A DNA stretch of 64,000 bases, from assembly GCA_034440575.1 (NCBI GenBank), contig JAOTOL010001563.1, positions 1,262,001 through 1,326,000 on the forward strand, given 5' to 3'. Positions 1 to 12,700 of this stretch are shown here, piece after piece. Source of the DNA: Imbricaverruca yamaguchii. Lineage: Eukaryota > Arthropoda > Thecostraca > Neoverrucidae. The notes beneath the pieces were generated by a model. That model ran no database searches. It was not told the origin of the DNA and saw nothing but the letters and a program-made list of their open reading frames with translations. The number at the start of each line of letters is the position of its first letter. Positions within the stretch are counted from its first letter, which is position 1. The position numbers and the translations under genes were made by a program.

Positions 1-517
1 CGTTATAATGAAAATCAACAGAGGAAATAAGGATCAGAGAAGGGAAATTGTTCACCCAATATACAAGGGGAGCACGGTAGCCATTTTTGTCTTTGTTATC
101 TTATATTGTTATTCTATAATTGTGCTATTTGTTTTATCCGCGCAGTTATTATCAATAATTAACCGTGGCTGTAAGTCAAATGAATGACTACCTGCGAGCA
201 CACTGAGAAACGACTGCACATGAGGTCAAGTAGAATAGAATACTCTGCGTCCGCTGCCAAACCCCTGAATCGCTCCTGCTTTCCTCCAATATTTGCTGAT
301 CCCAGAAACATGTTTGCGCCACATCGCGATGCAACGTCCACGAGTGGTTAGTGATGCAGCCTGCCAGACTCCACCTGTCTGTCACCGACTGAGGATACGC
401 AAACCACACCAGACGTCCGGTGCCATCCGCAGATAGTGGGATCATTCCGGCAACTGTCGACACACTTTGCGCCAGCATCCAGCATACCATTCCCACGTCC
501 CAGTCAGCGGTGCTCAC

Positions 518-702
518 CCGTTCACGCGCTACCGCGCTATCCTGGAAGCGCTTGAGCATATCGAGCACTTCCTCGATGGAGAGCGTGGGATGCGGTGGAT
601 GGTTATAGATGCGCTGAAAGTACGTGTTGGCCTCCTCCTCCACCTCCTTGGAGAGCGCCGCCGTCTCCGGCTGCAGCAGGCTCAGGTCGCCGCCGGCAGC
701 CG
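518..702 (-). CDS. CNOT1: CNOT1 exon o (last exon inside the window)
   Basis: It encodes [20 protein letters not shown] then [20 protein letters not shown] and AVARER, matching human [20 protein letters not shown] and on to KRERE at the start of the TTP-binding HEAT block. The acceptor is gtttcag|CG and the donor GAACGG|gtgagc, phase 0. A short GATGAC-type repeat (709-850) lies just upstream of the acceptor. Confidence 0.96.
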
Positions 703-3700
703 CTGAAACGGGCTGGGCGTCATCACCGGCGTCATCACTGATGTGATCACCGGCATCATCACTGACGTAACCACTGACGTCATCACTAACGCCATCACCG
801 GCGTCATCATCGGCGTCATCGCCGGCGTAATCACCGATGTCACCACCAGAATAATCACACAATATATCGCATCGTGATGCTCATTCATATCATTGTAGCT
901 ATGGCCCATAAGGTGGGGAGGCACCTCATACCCCATGTTAAATAAAAAAAATTAAACATGATTCGTGGGACAAAAATTCCCAAAAATGGCTCACATATGT
1001 AAAAAATCGTGAAGAATCGAATGGTGCAACTTTTATCGCCGGATCTCTTCAGACTCGAAAGTTACAGAGCTATCACTGTGAAATCGAAAAATCCCACAAA
1101 TGAAATTCGCTGGTCGGTTATTTTTCACCATTAAATTGGCATGAATTCCGGATCTCGGCCTTTTCTGTTGGCAGTTGCCTGAGAGGTGAGCCAGGAATGG
1201 TTGAGCAATGGCGGTGATGTAAAAATCACTATCCTGCCCTCTCACCGGAGCTGAACCCTGCTGAACTTGCACAAAACCACTTGAAGTACAACGTCCTGCC
1301 TGAGTTGCTGCGTGAAGAATGCATCGAATGGAAGGGAACTGTTGATGAGAAAATGGACATTTTGAGTCGAGCAACTGTCAAACTTGATGCCGACAAGGAC
1401 TGCTTCAAGAAGACGTTCGCTTCTTTTCGAAGAAAGTACAAACGGGTCGCTGATAATAATGGAGAAATTTGGAAAAAGTAAGTGTTCGATTTCATTTTTG
1501 GGATATTTCAGTGATCGCTCTGTCACTTTCGAGTCCGAAGAGATCCAGCGATAAACGTTGTACCATTCGATTCTTCATGACTTCTTGCATCAGTGAGCCA
1601 TTTTTGGAATATTTTGTCGCACGAATCATGTTATTTTTGTTTTGTAAAACATGGGGTATGAGGTGCCTCCCCACCTTTAGTCGGGCTAAACACCCGACCG
1701 CCAGCGACATCGGCGTACAGGAGGTGCCCTCGTGAAGTCCCAAAGCCCCGTGTCTCGCGGCTCCTATCTCCATGCGTCTCGAACGTTTCGATCTCCCAGA
1801 GTCTCGCATGCATGTCTCCATGAGTCCCGTGCGTCTCTCAAAATCCGGTGCGTCTCGTCTCCGTCTCCTGTCTCGCCGTGTCTGGTCCCAGAGTCCCGCA
1901 AGTCTCTGCCCTCTCACAACACGGCTGGGTTTCGCTATCTCCCCGCGCGTCTCCGGTCTGGGAGCCTGAGACCGCAGCCCAGGGTTAAAATATTGGTTTT
2001 TCATTAGGTGTGAGATGTCGAAATGACCATAGCAGGATGTCGAAATTTGACATGTAATTAGTGTAATTTAAAATGTTTTTGATGTCATTCAGACCAAAAT
2101 TTGAGTTCATGGTGTAGGTGATTATGACTGGACCTTTATCATTTGTTTTAAGATTCATAATTTAAGAAAAGATGTATTCGGGATAAGGATAATAATAGCT
2201 ATGATGAACTGGTTGGTTGGTTATTTGGGCTTAGGGGCGCATCGACTGCTTCGGTCATACAGCGCCCACATGATGAACTGGTATTGTATCCCATATCACA
2301 TAGGTCATCCCTTTACCCGAAATTGCATTGCAAAATGTTCGTGTAACGTTCCATATTGAGGGCATGCACATGCTATTTATAAACGAGATACTGTTACAAT
2401 GGAGATATAAATACTTCATATCAATGAGCAGGATGCTGATACTTCTTAGAGAAAGATGTCGATTGAGTGTTCAGGAAGTGGTATATTCAGAAGGTGGAAT
2501 AATTTATCACTGAGCAACTTTGATACGCCTGCATATTGTTTTCAATGCAGGGCTTCATTACTTGCTGAATAAGGGCTTAAGGAGTGATGGATGATACCGG
2601 GTTTCAGGATACTGGGTAGACTATCTGAAATAGAAGAGGCTCTGTGATACGGTTTCAGATTTTCTGACCATAGGTGATTGGTGCACCACAACTATGGCAT
2701 ATTTGAATTGTTGAAGGGCATCAGGATGTCTTCAGTTGAGTTCATGTTGGCTTCATAATCAGCAGCTAGTAAGCAGGAATGTCACAAAAGCCATAGACAG
2801 GGAGGTCGATTGAACTTTCATCAGGTGGTATTTTCCACCCATTTCCTTGAAAAATTTCACACTGCCGCAGCCTATGACCCGCCTCCGGTCTGGGAGCCTG
2901 AGACCGCAGCCTATGACCCGCCTCCGGTCTGGGAGCCTGAGACCGCAGCCTATGACCCGCCTCCGGTCTGGGAGCCTGAGACCGCAGCCTATGACCCGTC
3001 TCCGGTCTGGGAGCCTGAGACCGCAGCCTATGACCCGCCTCCGGTCTGGGAGCCTGGGCGAGTGGCCGGCAGCCGACCCAACTGACCCTGGGAGGTGCGG
3101 CCGCTGGGCGCGTGGGAGCCGAACACGCCGGCCGCCGCCGCGCCCACCAGCGTCGACGGCGCCCCACCGAGCAGCTGCAGCGGTCCGGAGCGTGCCGCCG
3201 GACCGGCTGCTGACGAGCCGCCACCTGGACCGGCAGGGTCATCAGACTGTCAGAGTCACGTGTGGCGACCCGCCGCCAGGGTCATCAGACTGTCAGTCAC
3301 ATGTGGCGACCCGCCGCCAAGGTCATCAGACTGTCAGTCACGTGTGGCGACCCGCCGCCAAGGTCATCAGACTGTCAGAGTCACGTGTGGCGCCACGCCG
3401 CCAAGGTCATCAGACTGTCAGAGTCACATGTGGCGCCCCGCCGCCAAGGTCATCAGACTGTCAGAGTCACGTGTGGCGCCACGCCGCCAAGGTCATCAGA
3501 CTGTCAGAGTCACATGTGGCGCCCCGCCGCCAAGGTCATCAGACTGTCAGAGTCACGTGTGGCGCCACGCCGCCAAGGTCATCAGACTGTCAGAGTCACA
3601 TGTGGCGACCCGCCGCCAAGGTCATCAGACTGTCAGATTCACATGTGGCGCCCCGCCGCCAAGGTCATCAGACTGTCAGATTCACATGTGGCGCCCCGCC

Positions 3701-6700
3701 GCCAAGGTCATCAGACTGGCAGTCACATGTGGCACCCCGCCGCCAGGGTCATCTGCAGGTGGGAATTAAGGCACTTCTCAAGATATTTCATCTCTTAAAA
3801 CATTTTTGCACTCCGGATTCATACTAGATAGAATAGGCTCCACATGTACGCCGACACAAACATGCAGAAGGAACACAAATACCACTAAAAATAATACAAG
3901 ATTGAATAAAACATCCACCATGTTATTCTACTTACGATTACCAAATAAACTAGCCAATTTTCGTACCATCAAGCACACAGACAACACCCCAACACATACC
4001 ACACCACACCACACACACAACCAGCGGAAATGCCGACCACAACGCGCCTGCGCACTGAATAGTGGCCTCCCGGAGTCCCGGAGGTCGCCGATCGAAATTT
4101 GCTTAGTTAGCATTTTCTGTTCTGAAAACTGTCTTTCAACCAACCAGTGCAAGGTATCTTTTAAATGACGTCATAACCATTAACAACTTTGCACACGTGT
4201 TTAACAGTGCCATACTGCAAACACAAGACCTTGTTTGCGCACGGCCATCGCTTCCGACTGTCGCGTGTGAGGTGGTGATGTCCGGTCCGTATCGCGCGCA
4301 GGGAGTTGGCTGCGTATGTAGGTAGGTGTGTGTTATGAGCTGAGGGTGAAGCGTGAATCATTTGTTTGTTTTTTATTTGGCTAACCTTATACTGAGACCA
4401 ACAGTGAAAGAAAAGCGCATTGCTCCCTGTGAGTTACGAGAGACAAAGCTGAGCCGATCATCACAACTCCCTGTCTTGAGGTGCCGTCCATTGTTCACTT
4501 TGTTTCTATGCTTTGATGTGACCAAAAATGATGATGTGTATTACTTATGCATATTACGTAGTCACTGACTAGGTCATATGATTTTCCCGTCGGTTACCGG
4601 CAAAAGACTTCTTCCGGAGTACATTATCATGGACATATTATTTCGTATGCATGGAATCTATGTCCATGAAAATGTACTCCGGAAGAAATATGTTTGCACT
4701 CAGACTCCAAACCCGGAAACTAAGTGTCCTACCCTGGTCATCTGACTGTCACGTGTGGCGTCCCGCCGCCAGGGTCATCTGACTGCGACGCCGTGTCCGG
4801 GGTCACACACACACACCTCATGATGTACTGGTGTACCACATTCGGGGCAGACGCCGTGGCTGGAGTCACACACAGTGGACATACACACATACATAGAGCG
4901 GCACATGGATACATACAGGGTCAGACGCCGTGGCTGGAGTCACACACAGTGGACATACACACATACATAGAGCGGACATGGATACACACAGGGTCAGATG
5001 ACGTGATCAGAGGTGATATGCTATATACAGGGTCAGATGCCGTGATCAGAGGTGATATGACATATACAGGTTCAGACGCCATGATCAGAGGTGATATGCC
5101 ATATACAGTGTCATACACCATGATCAGATGTGATATTCCATACACAGGGTCAGACGTCATGATCGGAGGTGATATGCAATATACACCTGTGTATTGCATA
5201 TCACCTCTGATCATGGCGTCTGGCTCTGTATATGGCATATCACCATACAGGTTCGCAATCAAGGCCAGAGATGCTCAACTGGAACCTGGTGTACATCCGC
5301 ATTGTTAAGATTGACCTACCATATGATCTGATTCATGTCAGCATTCAATATCGACGCCATATAGCACTTCCCGGAGCATGAATCCACCTCATACTGCGAC
5401 ATCGTTGATCGCATGTGCTTCGAAAAGCTTATACAACTGCTGAATGAATAATGCACCCAAACAGACTCTAGTACAAATGCATTTATCCTAAGTAATTAGA
5501 TACATCGATAAATCGAATGCGTATACATTTAATATTGGTGCAAATAGATAAGCCTCGACTGGTCCGCTAGGGTCCTGGGGAAGACTAGAAGAAAGAGGGG
5601 GGGGGGGGCGCTCAGTCTTGCTCACCTGGCATTGAGAAGGGAGCGCTGAGGCCCAGTGCCGGACTGGGGGTGGTGCCAGGTCCGGACAGCACGCCCAGAC
5701 CTCCCACCAGACTGTCGGCACTCTGCGACGGGAACAGCTGGCCGAACAGGTAAGCATCACTCAGCAGTCACACAGCAGTGGCACAGCAGTGATCACAATG
5801 AGGCGAAGCAAGTCACACAGCAGCCACACAATGGCCCTTCTCCGGTTAGAGAAGACGTACCGGGCCCGTGATCCGGGTCGGCCCTTCTCTGGCCAGGGAA
5901 GACGCACATAGCCGGTTATCAGGGTCCGCTCTTCTCCAGCTAGGGAAGACGTGCCTAGCCCATGATCAGGGCCGACCCTTCTTTGGCTAGGGAAGACGCA
6001 CCCGGACGGTTATCAGGGACCGCCCTTCTCCGGCTGGGGAAGACGTACCTAGCCCATGATCAGGGCCGACCCTTCTTTGGCTAGGGAAGACGCACCTAGC
6101 CGGTTATCAGGGTCCGCTCTTCTCCAGCTAGGGAAGACGTGCCTAGCCCATGATCAGGGCCGACCCTTCTTTGGCTAGGGAAGACGCACCCGGCCGGTTA
6201 TCAGGGACCGCCCTTCTCCGGCTGGGGAAGACGTACCTGGCCGGCGATAAGGGTCGGCCCTTCTCTGGCCAGGGAAGACGCACCTGGCCGGTTATCAGGG
6301 ACCGCCCTTCTCCGGCTGGGGAAGACGTACCTGGCCGGTGAGCGGCGACGGACTGTATGGCGCAGGCGGTGGGCGGGGCACTCCGGGCGGCGGCTGGCGC
6401 GGTCTGGCCATCAGCAGCTGGCTGGCCGCTCCCACCATCGTCAGGATAGCTTCGCTCAGTTCCTGACACACAAGCGTCCACCGTTGGTGGCCTGTCCACC
6501 GGCTACACCCTCACTCAAATGATGCCCGGGAAACATCCCAGAATGCTAAATGGTGTTCAGGCAACGTGCAAGAGCGCCAACTGGTGTCCGGGCAACGTCA
6601 CAGAACACCAAATGGTGTCCGGGCAACGTCACAGAACACCAAATGGTATCCGGGCAACGTCATAAGACGCCCAGCCCTCCCCCGTCACATATATATATGC

Positions 6701-9700
6701 CAGCTCTTCAGCCAGTGTCCTGGAATTCATTTTCTTTTGTAGACCAGAAGACAGCAAAGGAAGAAGTCAAAAACTCCTGACTACGTCCAAATATTTGGTC
6801 AATATAATAGTACAAGTGCGGGCAAAAGACGATGAATACACACACACTGGCAGAACACACATCTGCTGGCAGGACCGTAATAACACACGTCAGTAGTCGA
6901 GCAGAGTGAATAAAAAACAGCAACAGTTGTTACAGTTGTATGTCGTGAAGCTTCATGAACGTGAATCCATGAAATTAAAACTATTCCTGCAGAATCTCAA
7001 AACAGGTTCCTGATGCATCGTTTTCCACGTAAATGTAGGAATTCCAGGACATTGTCCTCAGGGCAACCCAAACCCCTCAGCTAGTCAAATAGCTTGAATA
7101 GTTGGGATTTACTCGCCACCTGTCCACCCGACACACCGGCGGTCTCCTGCCTAACCGCGACACATCGACAGATCTCTACCTACCTGCGCCACACCAGCCG
7201 CCCTCTACCTACCTGCGACACACCAGCCGCCGACGCTCGCGCGTGCAGAACGCTGAGCATGGTCGCCACCATGTCGTCGGGCAGGGGTGCCTTCACAGGC
7301 TGCTCGAGCACCTTGACGGCTCCCCCCGACAGCTGGGGCACGCGCCGCTGAAAGGTCACGGTACCGGTGTCAGCCGCCGGCAGTGATACAGTCAGCAGTG
7401 GGACGAGTCACCGAGTCAGGCGTGCCGGGACGGCCACGAGTACACCAAGATGACGGGATAACAGACGGCATCGTGGAAAGTGTAGTTTGTGGAGGGATCA
7501 TGGGATAGGGATCATGTGTAGTGGATTATGGGCTGGTTGTAGTGGAAAAGAGGCAGTGAGTATAAGACGCCTAGACACCCATTTCACGGCGATTTCAGGA
7601 AGAGGTCTAGAAAGGTCAGTTACGTGTCAGATCCATGCTGGAGCGCGGGAACATGCCCGGGACCAAGTAGATGGTAATAATTACGCCGACGATGATCGCT
7701 GTTGTCGCGCGCATACGCCGGCAGGGCAGTGCCAGTGAAAAGTGCACGATCCATTCGTTTGCCAGACGTCTCCATCAGCGACTCAACCCACCACACGACA
7801 CCCAGATCGCACCACAGCTGGACAGCAACTGAACTGCAGCACCGTTTTCAGTAGAGCGCCCACGCCTGAAAACTTCTTTTGCGCAACGCTCTTTTATGTA
7901 CCGTGCTGCAGTTCTTTGGAACAGTCTCCCCGAGGAAGTTAGGGCCGAGAATATGCGACGGGCTTTTAAGTTTAAGCTGAAGGAGGCGTTGAGAAGAGCT
8001 GTACGTGAGAATGTTTGAGTATTGTATGCGTATGTTTCTTAATGTTTCAGTAGCCTCCTGTCCCACCCCATTTTTTTAAAGCGTTTTTGACATTTGATGC
8101 TGAGTGTCTCTTGGTACCAATACAAAGGAATACAGCGGGTGACGCCACCACGGCTGGGCCGACGCTCCCGACATCGGCAGCGGGCAGGACGCCACCGCGT
8201 CAGACGCGGTGCCCACAGTGCCCATGCTGCAGACCCTACCTGCAGGAACTTGACGCAGGCGGCGATGAACGGCTCGCCGTGTTCGTGAGCCTTGTCAGAG
8301 AGCCACTTGTCCAGCTTCAGGTACTCACGGCGCGACGCCAGGCACGCCAGGTCAATCACAAACGGCAGCGCCTGGTAACTGAGCAGCAGCGACAGCGCCT
8401 GCAGAGGTCAGGTCACACAAGGTCAGACCATACACATCAAACAGTGTGGACATTGGTAACTGAACAGCCGTGACAGCACCTGCAGAGGTCATGTCAGGTC
8501 AACTCAGGTCGGACCACGCACATCAAGAAGAGCAAACATTGGCAACTCAGCAGTAGCGACAGTGCATACAGTGGTGGTGTGATCAGTCAGTTCACCTCGG
8601 ACCGCGCATATCACGAAGAGAAGGGATTGGTAGCTGGGCGCAGTGACAGTGGCTGCAGGAGTTGTAGCCATGTCAAGGCATGGGTAGCACTGCATCAGCA
8701 GCAGATTCCCATTCATTACGTATTCCAGCCAGTTGAAGAGGAAAGGGGAGGTAGATAACCTGAGACACATCAGGGATTCTTGAGCTGAAAAAGCATGCTT
8801 CGCAATGTGATACACCTGGTAGCGCAGTACAGCCGTCCAGCTTAATAACCCAGCCGGCAGAACGCGCAGTTGAAAAAATACTAGTCCAGAAGAATATTTT
8901 GGATTTCGATTTTGCGGTGGGAGAGTAGACAAAATTAACATTGGGGTACCTATCGATGATAAAATCATGCCAACATGCAATGTTATTTAGCAATGATCTT
9001 CTTGGGTATACTAGACTGGTCTACAGTACCAAAACATTCACATTCTGCATTAGTCCATTATGAATCAATACAGAAATTTCTGGTGCCAAAAAAAGCGGAT
9101 CCGTTTTTCCACCTTGTCAGTCAACCACAATGCATTAGTGCCAGCCTGGGGATCACAGTCAACCTAGTCATCAGAGCTAGCCTGGTCATCAGCCTGCTGG
9201 TCACCACAGCCAACCTGGCCATCAGAGCCAGCCTAGTCATCAGAGCTAGCCTGGTCATCAGCCTACTGGTCACCACAGCCAACCTGGCCATCAGAGCCAG
9301 CCTAGTCATCGGAGCCCACCTGGTCACCAGCCTACTGGTCATCCCAGCCAACTTGGTCATCAGAGCCAGCCTGGTCATCACATCCAACTTGGCTATCAGA
9401 GCCAGCCTGGTCATCAACCTACTGGTCATCACAGCCAACTTGGTCATCAGAGCCAGCCCAGTCACCGGCCTGCCGGCTAGCGCGTCTCGGGCAGCTCACC
9501 TTGAGGTCCTGCGCCACGTCGAGGATGCGTGAGAGTCGCGCCTGGTCGCCCTCGCCCTGTCGGTACCACTCAGCCATGGTGTGTACCAGCATGGTCTTGA
9601 CGGCGGCCGCGTTCTGCGGCGTGTGCCACGCCTGGTGCAGCACCGCCGCGCTGTTGGGGTGGTGACCAGCTGTGGGCACAGGCACTGCTCACTGAGTGGC

Positions 9701-12700
9701 CGGCTGTGGGTACAGGCACCGCTCACTGGGTGGCCGGCTGTGGGTACAGGCACCGCTCACTGGGTGGCCGGCTGTTGGGGTGGTGGCCGGCTGTGGGTAC
9801 AGGCACCGCTCACTGAGTGACCGGCTGTGGGTACAGGCACCGCTCACTGGGTGACCGGCTGTGGGCACAGGCACCGCTCACTGAGTGACCGGCTGTGGGT
9901 ACAGGCACCGCTCACTGGGTGACCGGCTGTGGGCACAGGCACCGCTCACTGAGTGACCGGCTGTGGGTACAGGCACCGCTCACTGGGTGACCGGCTGTGG
10001 GCACAGGCACCGCTCACTGAGTGGCCGGCTGTGGGTACAGGCACCGCTCACTGGGTGACCGGCTGTGGGTACAGGCACCGCTCACTGGGTGGCCAGCTGT
10101 GGGCACAGGCACCGCTCACTGAGTGGCCGGCTGTGGGTACAGGCACCGCTCACTGGGTGACCGGCTGTGGGTACAGGCACCGCTCACTGGGTGGCCAGCT
10201 GTGGGCACAGGCACCGCTCATTGAGTGGCCGGCTGTGGGCACAGGCACCGCTCACTGAGTGGCCGGCTGTGGGCACAGGCACCGCTCACTGGGTGGCCGG
10301 CTGTGGGCACAGGCACCGCTCACTGAGTGGCCGGCTGTGGGTACAGGCACCGCTCACTGAGTGGCCGGCTGTGGCTACAGGCACCGCTCACTGAGTGACC
10401 GGCTGTGGGTACAGGCACCGCTCACTGAGTGACCGGCTGTGGGTACAGGCACCGCTCACTGAGTGACCGGCTGTGGGCACAGGCACCGTTCACTGAGTGG
10501 CCGGCTGTGGGTACAGGCACTGCTCACTGGGTGGCCGGCTGTGGGTACAGGCACTGCTCACTGAGTGGCCGGCTGTGGGCACAGGCACCGCTCACTGAGT
10601 GGCCGGCTGTTGGGGTGGTGACCGGCTGTGGGCACAGGCACAGCTCACTGAGTGACCGGCTGTGGGTACAGGCACCGCTCATTGGGTGACCGGCTGTGGG
10701 CACAGGCACCGCTCACTGAGTGGCCGGCTGTGGGTACAGGCACCGCTCACTGGGTGACCGGCTGTGGGTACAGGCACCGCTCACTGGGTGGCCAGCTGTG
10801 GGCACAGGCACCGCTCACTGAGTGGCCGGCTGTGGGTACAGGCACCGCTCACTGGGTGACCGGCTGTGGGTACAGGCACCGCTCACTGGGTGGCCAGCTG
10901 TGGGCACAGGCACCGCTCATTGAGTGGCCGGCTGTGGGCACAGGCACCGCTCACTGAGTGGCCGGCTGTGGGCACAGGCACCGCTCACTGGGTGGCCGGC
11001 TGTGGGCACAGGCACCGCTCACTGGGTGGCCGGCTGTGGGCACAGGCACCGCTCACTGAGTGGCCGGCTGTGGGTACAGGCACCGCTCACTGAGTGGCCG
11101 GCTGTGGCTACAGGCACCGCTCACTGAGTGACCGGCTGTGGGTACAGGCACCGCTCACTGAGTGACCGGCTGTGGGTACAGGCACCGCTCACTGAGTGAC
11201 CGGCTGTGGGCACAGGCACCGTTCACTGAGTGGCCGGCTGTGGGTACAGGCACTGCTCACTGGGTGGCCGGCTGTGGGTACAGGCACTGCTCACTGAGTG
11301 GCCGGCTGTGGGCACAGGCACCGCTCACTGAGTGGCCGGCTGTTGGGGTGGTGACCGGCTGTGGGCAACACCGCTCACTGAGTGATCCCGATACGTATCG
11401 GTTGTCCGGGTGTACGTTAGATGTGGCGTTGTGTCGTGCTCATGAGAGCTGTGTCAGTTGTTGTCAGTACAGTGCTATGTCATGCTAAATGACACCCGCT
11501 AAGTAGACCTGAACTAGGTCACAATTTAACGTGTGTCGCATACACGCGCCACACGCACAACCTACAAATGTCTTGTGCTACGTACTAACAAACGTACTAA
11601 CAAAAATGCCAGAATAACCAGACATAGCCATTCCAAGAAGCATCAGCTGTTTCCAGTATCAGACAAATGTAATTGTGGGAAGTCATGCCGATCTGTATGA
11701 CCGAAGCAGTCGATGCGCCCCTAAGCCCAAATAACCAACCCGAAGTCATGCTTGAAATGTGCCATTGAGGCACATTAGGTAAAAGTGAAGTGAGACATAA
11801 ATCAAGTGGTCAACAGGTTGGATTGTAAGATGGCAGGAGATATCGACCAACCGAGGCAGATCAGGAGTATGCAGCTGAGCATGGCCAAACTCACTGAGGA
11901 AGATGAGGAACAGGTTGGTGAGCAGCTCCTGCGCCAGGTGGGAGCTGCTGCCGGTGGCCAGCAGGTTGAGTGCCAGCACGTCCGGGCAGGTCTGCACGGG
12001 GAACTTGAGCAGCTCCTGGACGGCGCACGAGTGGCCGCTCTCGGCCAGGTGTAGCAGCAGCTGCATCAGCTCCGTACACCGCCTGCCGGATACACCCCCG
12101 GCACGTGTCACCGCCACAGCGGACACGTGTGGCGACCATCCGGCGGCTGATGCTTCGCGACGACATCGAGGCCACGATAGCACGAACACAAATCAGGGCA
12201 ATAATCCACACATCAACACTAATACCAACAAGATTGATAAAACAGCTTTTCGAAGACAGAAAACACAATCAAAACAAAGAAGAGACTTGCATAAATAGTC
12301 CTGAATAGAAGCACCATGATTATTTGATTAGGTAGGATACCGACTGATATGGATTGGCCACAAATAGAGCAAAATTTAACATTTCTTTGTTTCAATATTG
12401 GGCGGTACACGACGCAATTCATGCACATTCACGGCTGATGGCGCCGCCTACACTGCTTCGCCGGTGGGCCGCGGGAATGGAAAACGTCCCGAGCGGCGCT
12501 GGTGTCGAACCTGGACCCTTGGTACCCAGAGACCAACACTTCAACCACTCGGCCATCCCCACCCCGGAAAATTTAACGTAATGCCAAGGCTTGAAGATGT
12601 TACTACAGACGGCGATAGCTGCACACTGAGCGTTTCCGAATGCAGAGGAAAGCAAAACGCTGTCGCCAGGCATAAATTGACACTGAAAACCGACATCGCA

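Noticed and set aside
9150..11380. CRISPR-like spacing of short repeats
   Set aside because: Units are contiguous without unique spacers, the context is a eukaryotic intron, and no cas genes exist.
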